Shown here piece after piece: positions 1 to 7,079 of a DNA stretch of 10,072 nt. The stretch lies in assembly GCA_027009865.1 (NCBI GenBank), contig JALVCR010000183.1:1-10072 (forward strand), written 5' to 3'. The notes under the pieces were generated by a model. That model was not told where the DNA came from, did no database searches, and was given only the letters and a program-made list of their open reading frames with translations. Made by a program: the position numbers and the translations under genes. Origin of the DNA: Campylobacterales bacterium. Its GTDB lineage: Bacteria; Campylobacterota; Campylobacteria; Campylobacterales; JAADDG01. Positions within the stretch are counted from its first letter, which is position 1; every line of letters begins with the position of its first letter.

Positions 1-1
1 T

Positions 2-571
2 CTGCCAAATCTATACTCGGCAATTTTTAGCGCCTCTTTTTATATGTTTTTATACGGCTTTTTACATCTTGAAGCGGTTATTGATACGATAGATGCGCTG
101 TTTGCCTCCCATTCCAAGAAAGACGCTTACAAAATCCTAAAAGAGCCGACAGTCGGAGCGATAGGGGTTGTATTTGCGGTTTTATTTTTAATTTTAAAAC
201 TATCTCTAATAAGCTATCTTTTTATAAATAATCTCTTTTTGGAATTTATAGCAGCCGCCTTAATGGGAAGGCTTGCAATAATTTTGCCTTTAAAATTTTT
301 TAAAATACACGAAAACAGCCTTTTAGCCAACTCTTTAAAAGATGCCCTCTCAAATAGAGTTTTTTTGGATATGGCAATTTTATATTTTTTGCTCTCTTTT
401 GCGTTTATTAAAATAAAAGCTCTATTTCTCTTTTTAATTCTTTTTATATTCTCTTATTTTCTCTCATTATATCTTTATAGAAAATTTAATTTCATAAACG
501 GGGATATTTTGGGATTTATTATAGAGATGAGCGAATTTTTGATTTTGAATATAATCTTGGCGATATCTTGA
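2..571 (+). CDS. cobS: Adenosylcobinamide-GDP ribazoletransferase (cobalamin synthase), 5'-truncated by window edge
   Basis: CobS is an integral inner-membrane enzyme that joins adenosylcobinamide-GDP to alpha-ribazole, the nucleotide-loop step of cobamide synthesis. The frame is open from base 2, and the 14 codons before the first ATG (base 44) encode sequence that fits the family, so that ATG is not the start and the gene begins upstream. The 189 visible residues contain the family signature: GFLHLEAVIDTIDAL matches the GLHLDGLADTxDG region with its conserved acids, followed by KEPTVGAIG, matching the K-(D/E)-S-R-xG-xxG segment. Several hydrophobic membrane spans follow, with an A-x-x-M-G-R motif between them. 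Typical CobS is about 250 residues, so roughly 55 to 60 N-terminal residues are missing. It converges with the next gene, with six bases between stops. No frameshift is seen in the visible part. The family call rests on motif recognition; the C-terminal half is poorly conserved, as usual for CobS. Confidence 0.88.
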   Translation: MPNLYSAIFSASFYMFLYGFLHLEAVIDTIDALFASHSKKDAYKILKEPTVGAIGVVFAVLFLILKLSLISYLFINNLFLEFIAAALMGRLAIILPLKFFKIHENSLLANSLKDALSNRVFLDMAILYFLLSFAFIKIKALFLFLILFIFSYFLSLYLYRKFNFINGDILGFIIEMSEFLILNIILAIS

Positions 572-577
572 GCAAGG

Positions 578-1120
578 CTACATATGCCTCGCCCAAGCTG
601 TGCCTCTCTCTTTTTTATAAACTTTATAGGGAAGAACTAAAATATTAAACTCTCTTGGAAGGTCGGGATTTGGAAAAACCCTCCACTCTCTTGGAAGCCT
701 TTGGCCAAGTTTCATAGAGAGCATCTGAGCTATCTGATAACCTTCCTGCAAATCTGTATGCCCTTTATGGATATATAGATGAAGATGTCCGGGCGTTTTG
801 CTCTCGTAAGCTGTAAAATTTAAAAAGCCCTCCTCTCTTAAAAGAAGCTGGGCTCTGTGCCAAAATCTTTCGGTGTTTCTGCCGTTGTAATCAAATACAA
901 TATTTTCCACTTTGTCTCTTGGAGAGATTAATGAGTGGGCTACTATTATCTCCCCTTTGGCATGCCTGTTCATAACCGAATGTGTAAGCATCTCATCGAC
1001 TCTTTCAAATTTATCGAAAAAGAGCCTCCCTTTATGATTTATCTTTTTTACTATCTTATTTCTCTTTATATAGTAGTGGTCTTTTATTACCTTTATTAAA
1101 GAGATATCTACATTATACAT
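578..1120 (-). CDS. DUF1882-family protein, AEP-primase-like motifs, function unknown
   Basis: This 180-residue soluble protein belongs to the DUF1882 family of Campylobacterota, recognised by sequence and by its place directly after glyA, as for Cj0403 and HP0184. No function is established that I know of. No signal peptide or membrane span is visible. The C-terminal two thirds read as alternating strands and helices: a strand with VFDYNG (75-80), a helix, then TPGHLHLYIH (109-118), a helix, WRVFPNPDLP (146-155) and NILVLPYKVY (159-168). That order resembles archaeo-eukaryotic primase-like domains (acidic motif, S-x-H-like motif, then an FP...LP segment), but the acidic DxD motif is incomplete, so activity is uncertain. 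The start follows TTAGGATATAG, with AGGA five bases before the ATG and overlapping the glyA stop. It is seven bases after glyA and is the last gene of the run. Confidence 0.85.
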   Translation of the reverse strand: MYNVDISLIKVIKDHYYIKRNKIVKKINHKGRLFFDKFERVDEMLTHSVMNRHAKGEIIVAHSLISPRDKVENIVFDYNGRNTERFWHRAQLLLREEGFLNFTAYESKTPGHLHLYIHKGHTDLQEGYQIAQMLSMKLGQRLPREWRVFPNPDLPREFNILVLPYKVYKKERGTAWARHM

Positions 1121-1127
1121 CTATATC

Positions 1128-2375
1128 CTAATATGTTGGTCTGTCGTATATAACAAAATCTTTAGCCAAACTTTTAAGCTCTTCTGCTATGCTTTTTTGA
1201 AGCTCTATATTGTTAATATCGTCCAAAACATCGCATATTTTATTGGCTATAAACTCAAACTCCTTCTCTTTCATTCCTCTTGAAGTCAAAGCCGGAGAGC
1301 CTATTCTAATGCCGCTTGTTACAAAAGGACTTCTAACCTCTCCTGGAACGGTGTTTTTATTTACCGTAATACCGGCTCTTCCCAAAGCCTCGTCCGCATC
1401 CTTTCCGCTAAAATCTTTATTTAGAAAAGATACCAAAACAAGATGATTATCAGTTCCGCCGCTTACTACATCATATCCTCTATCCATCAAAACTTTGGCT
1501 AAAACTTTTGCGTTTGCTTTAACCTGTTTTGCGTAATCTTTCCATTCCGGTTTTAGATTTTCGCCAAATCCCACAGCCTTGGCGGCTATTACATGCACAA
1601 GAGGCCCTCCTTGGATCCCTGGGAAAATAGCGCTGTTTACCTTCTTTGCTATCTCTTCGTCATTTGTCATAATCAAACCGCCCCTTGGACCTCTTAGGGT
1701 TTTATGAGTAGTAGATGTTACAACATCGCAATAAGGAAAAGGATCCATATGCTCTTTTGCGCATACCAAACCTGCTATATGGGCAATATCTGCAAATAAA
1801 ATAGCTCCAATTTCATCCGCTATCTCTCTAAATTTTTTGAAATCTATCTCTCTTGGATAAGCGCTCGCTCCACAGACTATCATTTTTGGCTGAACAATTT
1901 TTGCTATATCCCTTACTCTGTCGTAATCTATTCTTCCATCAAGCTCCACACCGTAAAAGAAGCTTTGATAAATTTTCCCGGAAGCATTAACTTTTGCTCC
2001 GTGAGTTAAGTGCCCGCCATGGCTTAGAGCCATTCCCAAAATCTTATCGTAAGGTTTCAAAAGAGCCTGATATACTCCCTGGTTTGCCTGAGAACCTGAA
2101 TGGGGCTGAACATTTGCAAATTTTGCTCCAAAAAGCTTACACGCTCTATCTATGGCAAGCTGCTCTACCTCATCTGCATACTCGCAGCCTCCATAATATC
2201 TTTTATTCGGATAGCCTTCGGCATATTTATTGGTAAATACGCTTCCCATAGCCTCCATAACAGCAGGAGAAGTAAAATTCTCGCTTGCTATCATCTCCAA
2301 ATGCTCAGTCTGTCTTTTTAGCTCTTTTTCTATAATAGAATAAACAACCGGATCATTCTCTTTTAAAAAGCTCAT
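1128..2375 (-). CDS. glyA: Serine hydroxymethyltransferase
   Basis: SHMT is a cytosolic PLP enzyme that interconverts serine plus tetrahydrofolate with glycine plus 5,10-methylene-tetrahydrofolate, supplying one-carbon units. The protein is 415 residues, normal for bacterial GlyA. Visible landmarks are the N-terminal EMIASENFTS (27-36), the cofactor-phosphate region SGSQAN (93-98), D196 and H199 in FADIAHIAG, and the Schiff-base lysine K225 within STTHKTLRGPRGG. The C-terminal ITVNKNTVPGE and TSGIRIGSPALTSRG segments are intact, so all expected catalytic parts are present. The ATG directly abuts the lysS TAG (zero spacing), and its ribosome site AAAGGA lies inside the last lysS codons, ten bases upstream, which implies translational coupling. 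The call is secure. Confidence 0.98.
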   Translation of the reverse strand: MSFLKENDPVVYSIIEKELKRQTEHLEMIASENFTSPAVMEAMGSVFTNKYAEGYPNKRYYGGCEYADEVEQLAIDRACKLFGAKFANVQPHSGSQANQGVYQALLKPYDKILGMALSHGGHLTHGAKVNASGKIYQSFFYGVELDGRIDYDRVRDIAKIVQPKMIVCGASAYPREIDFKKFREIADEIGAILFADIAHIAGLVCAKEHMDPFPYCDVVTSTTHKTLRGPRGGLIMTNDEEIAKKVNSAIFPGIQGGPLVHVIAAKAVGFGENLKPEWKDYAKQVKANAKVLAKVLMDRGYDVVSGGTDNHLVLVSFLNKDFSGKDADEALGRAGITVNKNTVPGEVRSPFVTSGIRIGSPALTSRGMKEKEFEFIANKICDVLDDINNIELQKSIAEELKSLAKDFVIYDRPTY

Positions 2376-3896
2376 CTACTTATCATCCTTTCTGATTTCT
2401 TTAATCTCTTTAGATAAAGGCCTCATGGCCGGGAAAAGTATTACATCTCTAATAGAGTGCTGGTTTGTCAAAATCATAACAAGTCTATCTATTCCTATAC
2501 CCTCTCCCGCAGTGGGAGGCATTCCGTAGCCTAAAGCCTGAATAAAATCCTCATCCATCTCGTGAGCCTCTTCATCCCCCGCAGCTTTCGCTTCAAGCTG
2601 TTTTTTGAATCTCTCATACTGATCTAAAGGATCGTTTAGCTCGTTAAAGCCGTTTGCTATCTCCTTTCCGGCTATGAAAAACTCAAATCTCTCCGCAATT
2701 TCAGGATCTTCCTCGCTTCTTCTTGCAAGCGGGCTTATAGCTATTGGATAGTGCGTTATGAAAGTTGGATTTATAAGTTTTGGTTCCACAAACTCGTCAA
2801 AAAGCTCTGTTTGAAGAGCGCTAAGAGAGGCCTTCTCATCGGCTTCCAAGCCTTTTTCTTTAAGATATTTGATAATCTCGTCTCTATCATATAAAATATT
2901 TCTTGGAACTCCCCCTATCTCCACAATTGAATCAAAAAACTTTATTTTTCTAAAAGGAGTGCTCATATCTATCTCAAACTCTCCGTAAGGAATTTTAGAG
3001 GGAAGATCAAGTTTTGATAATAAAATCTCAAAAAGCTCTTCTGTCAGTTTCATCAAATCTTCATAGGTATGATACGCCCAATAATACTCAAGCATAGTAA
3101 ATTCTGGGTTGTGAGTGTGATCCATACCTTCGTTTCTAAAGTTTCTGTTTATCTCAAATACCGCCTCAAATCCTCCCACTATCACTCTTTTTAAATATAA
3201 TTCGGGCGCAATTCTAAGATATCTATCTACTCCAAGAGCGTTATGATGGGTAATAAAAGGCTTAGCGTTAGCTCCTCCGGCTATTGGATGCATCATTGGA
3301 GTTTCAACCTCCAAAAAGCCCCTCTCTTCAAAAAACTCCCTTATAATGCTTACTATTTTGCTTCTTTTTAAAAAAACCTCTTTTACCTCTTTGTTCATTA
3401 TCATATCAAGATATCTCTGCCTGTATCTTAGCTCTTTATCTTGAAGGCCGTGAAACTTTTCAGGAAGAGGTTTTATAGCTTTTGTGGCTATATCAAGTTT
3501 AGAAGCGTGCAGTGAGAGTTCGCCTGTTTTGGTAACGAAAGGGTATCCCACAGCGCAAACTATATCTCCCACTTCTATTAGCTTTTTTGCCTCTTTAAAC
3601 CAATCGGCTCCTATGGAATCTCTGTTTACATAAATTTGCAAAATACCGCTTTGATCTTCTATCTTCATAAAAGCGGCTTTGCCCATATGCCTTAAAAATT
3701 TTACTCTTCCGCAAACTTTCGCCTCTTTGGTTGGATCTTTTCTATCTTCCAAATCCCTTACATAAGCGTAAGTTCTTAAAAACTCGGATGCGGTGGAATC
3801 TCTTTTTATATTGTGCCCGTAGGGGTTATGTCCAAGCTCTTTTAATTTTTGAGCCTTCTGTATTCTTTGCTGTTCATATTGATTATCGAAAATCAA
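2376..3896 (-). CDS. lysS: Lysyl-tRNA synthetase, class II
   Basis: LysS attaches lysine to tRNA(Lys) in the cytosol. From the preferred start it is 506 residues, the usual size. Domains in order: an anticodon-binding OB-fold (about 60-145, including CGRVKFLRHMGKAAFMKIED), then the class II catalytic core with motif 1 (FLEVETPMMHP), motif 2 (FEINRNFRNEGMDHTHNPEF, about 247-266) and motif 3 (GEGIGIDRL, 464-472). The TTG at 3896 is chosen because AAAGGA sits eight bases upstream and because the resulting N-terminus, MIFDNQYEQQRIQKAQKL, fits the family. A longer frame from another TTG at 3944 would add 16 basic residues, overlap fur by 47 bases, and has no recognisable ribosome site. The TTG lies one base after the fur stop. 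The gene abuts glyA. Function is secure; the start is an inference. Confidence 0.96.
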   Translation of the reverse strand: MIFDNQYEQQRIQKAQKLKELGHNPYGHNIKRDSTASEFLRTYAYVRDLEDRKDPTKEAKVCGRVKFLRHMGKAAFMKIEDQSGILQIYVNRDSIGADWFKEAKKLIEVGDIVCAVGYPFVTKTGELSLHASKLDIATKAIKPLPEKFHGLQDKELRYRQRYLDMIMNKEVKEVFLKRSKIVSIIREFFEERGFLEVETPMMHPIAGGANAKPFITHHNALGVDRYLRIAPELYLKRVIVGGFEAVFEINRNFRNEGMDHTHNPEFTMLEYYWAYHTYEDLMKLTEELFEILLSKLDLPSKIPYGEFEIDMSTPFRKIKFFDSIVEIGGVPRNILYDRDEIIKYLKEKGLEADEKASLSALQTELFDEFVEPKLINPTFITHYPIAISPLARRSEEDPEIAERFEFFIAGKEIANGFNELNDPLDQYERFKKQLEAKAAGDEEAHEMDEDFIQALGYGMPPTAGEGIGIDRLVMILTNQHSIRDVILFPAMRPLSKEIKEIRKDDK

Positions 3897-3897
3897 A

Positions 3898-4371
3898 TCA
3901 TCTATCCTTTTTTGAATTTTTTTGACACTCTTTGCAAAGCCCAAAAAGCTGCATCAAATGATGCTCTATCTTAAAATCATACTTTTTGGCTATATCATAC
4001 TGTCTCTTTTCTATCACCTCATCTTCAAATTCGATAATTTTACCACAATTTACGCAGATCATATGATCATGATGAGGCTTGTTTCCAAGCTCAAACTTTT
4101 TGCCTTGAACTCCAAAAGAGATGGAGGTTACTATTCCGTTCTCTTCCAAAAGATTCAAGGTTCTGTAAATTGTGGCTATACCTACATTAAGATCGGGATA
4201 ATCTCTCTTTATTAGAGCATGAAGAGATTCGGGACTGAAGTGATCGCTATTTGTATAGAGAACCTTCAGTATCGCCTCTCTTTGTTTCGTGAATTTTAGA
4301 TTATTTGTTTTTAAAAGTTTTTTAAATTCTTCAAGAAGTTCGTCATAAGTGATATTTTCCATATTTTTCAT
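3898..4371 (-). CDS. fur: Ferric uptake regulator family repressor (Fur)
   Basis: This is a 157-residue metal-responsive DNA-binding repressor. The N-terminal winged helix spans about 25-85: FTKQREAILKVL, then a recognition-helix region VGIATIYRTLNLLEENGIV. The C-terminal dimerisation and metal domain carries HHDH (100-103), the structural zinc pair C106-x-x-C109 (CVNC) and a second pair C146-x-x-C149 (CKEC). HDHMICVNCGKIIEFED is typical of Fur rather than Zur or PerR, and the gene order fur-lysS-glyA matches Campylobacter fur (Cj0400). Related PerR proteins share most of these motifs, so metal specificity cannot be proven from sequence alone. The ATG has only a weak ribosome site (CGGA, about ten bases upstream). 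It follows cvpA by 21 bases and is followed by lysS after one base, so it has no large promoter region of its own. Confidence 0.93.
   Translation of the reverse strand: MKNMENITYDELLEEFKKLLKTNNLKFTKQREAILKVLYTNSDHFSPESLHALIKRDYPDLNVGIATIYRTLNLLEENGIVTSISFGVQGKKFELGNKPHHDHMICVNCGKIIEFEDEVIEKRQYDIAKKYDFKIEHHLMQLFGLCKECQKNSKKDR
3905..3910 (-). promoter_or_regulatory. Shine-Dalgarno site that decides the lysS start
   Basis: AAAGGA on the minus strand lies inside the last codons of fur, eight bases before the TTG at 3896. A nearby ATG (3901-3899) is in another frame and runs into TGA after two codons, so it cannot start lysS. This places lysS translation one base after fur termination. Confidence 0.7.
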
Positions 4372-4392
4372 AAAGAATAATCCGTTTAAAAT

Positions 4393-5028
4393 TTAATTAT
4401 TTAAAGTCTCGTTGCCCTCTTCTCTCTCCTCTTCTCTCTCCTTTTCTTTAGACTCTTCTTTAGATATCTCTCTTGATAGATTCTCCTCTTTTATATTCTG
4501 ATTTTTTGAGAGATTAGTTTCAATAGTTTTGCCTTCTTTTTGTATATCTTTATTTTTTAAAATGTAAGAGCCGGTTTTAATCAGATAGGGATATAGAAAA
4601 CTTTTTGAGACATACTTCTCAAGATTTGTTTTTAATATATCAATACTTGAAATAATATAAATGATTATGGAAACTATAAAAAATACCTTTAAGATTCCCA
4701 CTAAAAAACCAAAAACTCTATCTAAAATGCTGATTGATTCTTTAACTAAAGAGGAAAACAAAGCTCCCAGCAAAACGGCCGCAATCCAGAAAGCTATTAA
4801 AACTATCAAAAATCCCACAAGAGATAAAGCCGCATGATTTTGAAAATGGTATAGATTTTTATCTATGAAATTGCCAAGCTCATCGCCGTATCTTGAAGCT
4901 ATGAAAATTCCGCCGACTAACCCGACCAAAGAGAAAGCCTCTTTGATAAAACCTCTAAAAATACCCTTTAGCCCCAAAAAAAGAATAAATAGAATGACGA
5001 CAACATCAAAAAAAGTGATATGTTCCAT
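4393..5028 (-). CDS. cvpA: CvpA family inner-membrane protein
   Basis: This 211-residue protein has about four hydrophobic spans (roughly 5-22, 30-48, 66-90 and 105-128). The first segment, FFDVVVILFILFLGLKGIFRGF followed by KEAFSLVGLVGG, is characteristic of the CvpA/colicin V production family. CvpA-family proteins have been linked to colicin V production and envelope homeostasis in other bacteria; the molecular role is unclear. After the membrane domain comes a long hydrophilic tail (about 150-211), very rich in Lys and Glu with in-frame 12-base repeats. Two ATGs are adjacent (5031 and 5028). AGAAGG is six bases before the second and only three before the first, so the second is preferred, one residue shorter. 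The start is two bases beyond the preceding stop, indicating coupling. H. pylori also has cvpA directly before lysS (HP0181); here fur lies between them. Confidence 0.86.
   Translation of the reverse strand: MEHITFFDVVVILFILFLGLKGIFRGFIKEAFSLVGLVGGIFIASRYGDELGNFIDKNLYHFQNHAALSLVGFLIVLIAFWIAAVLLGALFSSLVKESISILDRVFGFLVGILKVFFIVSIIIYIISSIDILKTNLEKYVSKSFLYPYLIKTGSYILKNKDIQKEGKTIETNLSKNQNIKEENLSREISKEESKEKEREEEREEGNETLNN
4417..4440 (-). repeat. Two perfect 12-base tandem copies in the cvpA tail
   Basis: On the plus strand CTCTTCTCTCTC occurs twice in direct succession (4417-4428 and 4429-4440). On the coding strand it yields EREE-type charged residues twice, in frame. An imperfect 12-base relative (SKEE, SKEK) lies just upstream in the coding direction. 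Copy number could change by slippage without breaking the frame. Confidence 0.75.
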
Positions 5029-5030
5029 CA

Positions 5031-5987
5031 TCAGCCTTCTACAATTGTATTTTTGCCCTTCTCCTTCGCTATTTTCAAAGCGTCGAAAGCTCTTTGTATT
5101 ATAACATTAAAATCATCATTTTTTTGATGTTTTGTCATTCCTATGCTAACGGTAAGTTTAATATTGTTACCTTTGTAATATAAATTACTCTCTCTTGTAT
5201 CGTGTAAAATTCTTTTAGCGACAAAAGAGGCATCTTCTCTATCGACTCTGTTTAAAACCACTACAAAACACTCTCCCTCGTATCTATAGACCCTAACTCC
5301 CCTTCTTAGCGTATTTGTTAAAAGTTTTGAGAGATATATCAAAATTTTATCGCCGGCTATATATCCGTATGTTTGATTTGTGTATGTAAAATCGTCTATA
5401 TCCACAGCCAAAAGATAGAGATCAAGATCTTTTTCTTTTCCAAATCTCAAAATCTCTCCCAAATCTTTTAAAAGAGCTCTTTTATTGAAAGCTTTGGTTA
5501 AAGGATCTATATTAGACTCTCTCTCAAGCAACTCTATCTTATTTTTTAAATTCTCAATAACATTGCTTGATCTCTCAAGCTCATCTTCAAGATTTTTTTG
5601 AAAATCCAAAACCAAAGAGAGAAGCTTGTTTTTGTCTATATTTTTATCTTCCTTACTTATTTCGTTTAAATCTATCGATTTGCTTTGAGAGATTACTTTA
5701 ATATTTTCATGCGTATTTGAAAATTCATCTATACTTTTATGGGCTAAATGATAATACTCATCCGCTACGGATCTGTTTATCCTGTCTATCTCAAACAAAA
5801 AATTATATTTGTTTACATAACTTATTAAATCGGGATCTTCATATGAGTTTATTATATCCATAAATATCTCTTGATAATATTTAGGATACGGCGGAATTCC
5901 CATCTCTTTTAATCTTCCGTAAGCTTTATCCGCAGTTTGAGAGATAATGTGGGAGAAATCTCTCTTTTTTCTTAAATTTCCGGACAT
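5031..5987 (-). CDS. GGDEF-domain protein with degenerate EGECF signature
   Basis: This is a 318-residue cytosolic protein. The N-terminal helical part (about 15-115) includes MGIPPYPKYYQEIFMD, a pattern often found before GGDEF domains. A coiled-coil-like stretch (about 120-158) leads into the GGDEF domain (about 160-318): DPLTKAFNKR (161-170), metal-site D196 in AVDIDDF, N204, G212-D213 and the SIG motif (281-283). At the signature position it reads RYEGECF (235-241) instead of RYGGDEF: the first Gly is Glu and the fourth residue, normally Glu, is Cys. The inhibitory I-site RxxD is also lost (R228, V231). Diguanylate cyclase activity is therefore doubtful; it may be a GTP- or c-di-GMP-related sensor or a pilus regulator. 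The ATG has a strong AGGAG six bases upstream inside the end of pilT, one base after the pilT stop. No EAL or receiver domain is present. Confidence 0.88.
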   Translation of the reverse strand: MSGNLRKKRDFSHIISQTADKAYGRLKEMGIPPYPKYYQEIFMDIINSYEDPDLISYVNKYNFLFEIDRINRSVADEYYHLAHKSIDEFSNTHENIKVISQSKSIDLNEISKEDKNIDKNKLLSLVLDFQKNLEDELERSSNVIENLKNKIELLERESNIDPLTKAFNKRALLKDLGEILRFGKEKDLDLYLLAVDIDDFTYTNQTYGYIAGDKILIYLSKLLTNTLRRGVRVYRYEGECFVVVLNRVDREDASFVAKRILHDTRESNLYYKGNNIKLTVSIGMTKHQKNDDFNVIIQRAFDALKIAKEKGKNTIVEG

Positions 5988-5988
5988 T

Positions 5989-7062
5989 TTAAACTCCTAT
6001 TCCAAGTCTTGTGGCAAGCTCTTGGGGCTGAGTTGAGAAAGAGAGCGCAGTTTCCGGCGTTATAATATTTTGCGAAACAAGCTCGGCTAATTTTTGAGTT
6101 TGAGTCTGCATTCCGGTAATGCTTTGATTTAGTTGCATCTGAGAATAGATTTGATGAACTTTGCCCTCTCTTATTAGATTTGAGATTGCATTGTTATTTA
6201 TCAAAATCTCGTGAACTGCTATCCTTCCTTTCCCCTTTTTTGGCAAAAGAGCCTGGGATATAACAGCGCTTAAAGAAACAGAGAGCATATTTCTAACCTG
6301 AACCTGTTCGCTTCCCTCAAAACTGTCAACTATTCTGTTTATTGTCTGAACGGCGGAATTTGTATGCAAAGTGGCAAAAACCAAATGCCCCGTCTCTGCC
6401 GCGGTTATAGCGGTTGAGATAGTCTCAGCATCCCTTAGCTCTCCTACAAGAATAATGTCCGGATCTTCTCTTAAAGCGTATTTAAGTCCGCTTGCAAAAC
6501 TTTTTGTATCCTCTCCCACATTTCTGTGAGAAAAGAGAGATTTTTTATTTTCATGGATAAACTCTACCGGATCCTCTATTGTTAGAATATGCTTATGATA
6601 ATTTTCATTAATTTCATTTAGTAAAGCCGCAAGAGTGGTAGATTTACCGCTTCCAGTAGGTCCCGTTACCAAAATCAGCCCTTTTTCTCTTTTTACAAGC
6701 TCTTTAAAAACCAAAGGGGCTTTTAAATCATCAAGAGAGGGAATATCTGTGGGAATGATTCTAAAAGCAGCGGCAAGCTCTGTGTTTATAGTGTAGTAGT
6801 AGTTTCCTCTAAAACGCCCTACATTTGGAATGACTATCGCAAAATCAAGTTCTTTTTCCTCTTCTAAAATCTTCTTTTGTTTATCTGTTATGAGAGAATA
6901 GCACATCTTCTCGATTGAAGAAGCGTCAAGCTTTGGAAGATCCAAAGGAACAAGCCTTCCGTCAATTCTAACCTGCGGTTCGGATCTGCTTACCAAATGC
7001 AAATCAGAAGCTCCGTGTGCTACGACATTTTTTAGCAAAAGATTAATGTCTATCTCTCTCAT
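5989..7062 (-). CDS. pilT: Type IV pilus retraction ATPase PilT
   Basis: PilT is a hexameric cytoplasmic ATPase that powers type IV pilus depolymerisation, giving twitching motility and DNA uptake. The 357 residues are full length. The N-terminal domain (about 1-100) has the SDLHLVSRSEPQVRIDG pattern. The ATPase core has Walker A GPTGSGKS (134-141), the Asp box ILTIEDPVEFIH (about 159-170), Walker B DPDIILVGELRDAET (about 200-213) and the His box TGHLVFATLHT (224-234). The AIRNLIRE-like retraction motif appears as AISNLIREGKVHQIYSQMQ (about 292-310), which separates PilT from extension ATPases such as PilB and from GspE. It starts 17 bases after gatC with AGAGGGG just before the ATG, and is followed by the GGDEF gene after one base. 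No other pilus gene is in the window, so its machine must be encoded elsewhere. Confidence 0.96.
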   Translation of the reverse strand: MREIDINLLLKNVVAHGASDLHLVSRSEPQVRIDGRLVPLDLPKLDASSIEKMCYSLITDKQKKILEEEKELDFAIVIPNVGRFRGNYYYTINTELAAAFRIIPTDIPSLDDLKAPLVFKELVKREKGLILVTGPTGSGKSTTLAALLNEINENYHKHILTIEDPVEFIHENKKSLFSHRNVGEDTKSFASGLKYALREDPDIILVGELRDAETISTAITAAETGHLVFATLHTNSAVQTINRIVDSFEGSEQVQVRNMLSVSLSAVISQALLPKKGKGRIAVHEILINNNAISNLIREGKVHQIYSQMQLNQSITGMQTQTQKLAELVSQNIITPETALSFSTQPQELATRLGIGV

Positions 7063-7079
7063 AACCCCTCTTTAAATTT

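Noticed and set aside
44..571. Reading cobS as a complete 175-residue gene from the ATG at base 44
   Set aside because: The frame is open from base 2 and the upstream residues fit the family, so the gene is truncated by the window edge.
565..600. Bidirectional terminator between cobS and the DUF1882 gene
   Set aside because: The best hairpin (AGGC-tacatat-GCCT) has only a four-base stem and no adjacent T run.
1210..2321. Several plus-strand open frames over glyA
   Set aside because: They lie antisense to a fully conserved SHMT, overlap each other in different frames, and show no family resemblance or ribosome sites.
3731..4215. Plus-strand open frames over lysS and fur
   Set aside because: These are antisense shadows of well-supported genes, with compositions typical of reverse-complemented coding sequence.
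4865..5104. Plus-strand open frame over the cvpA and GGDEF gene junction
   Set aside because: It is antisense to two coding regions and lacks recognisable domains.
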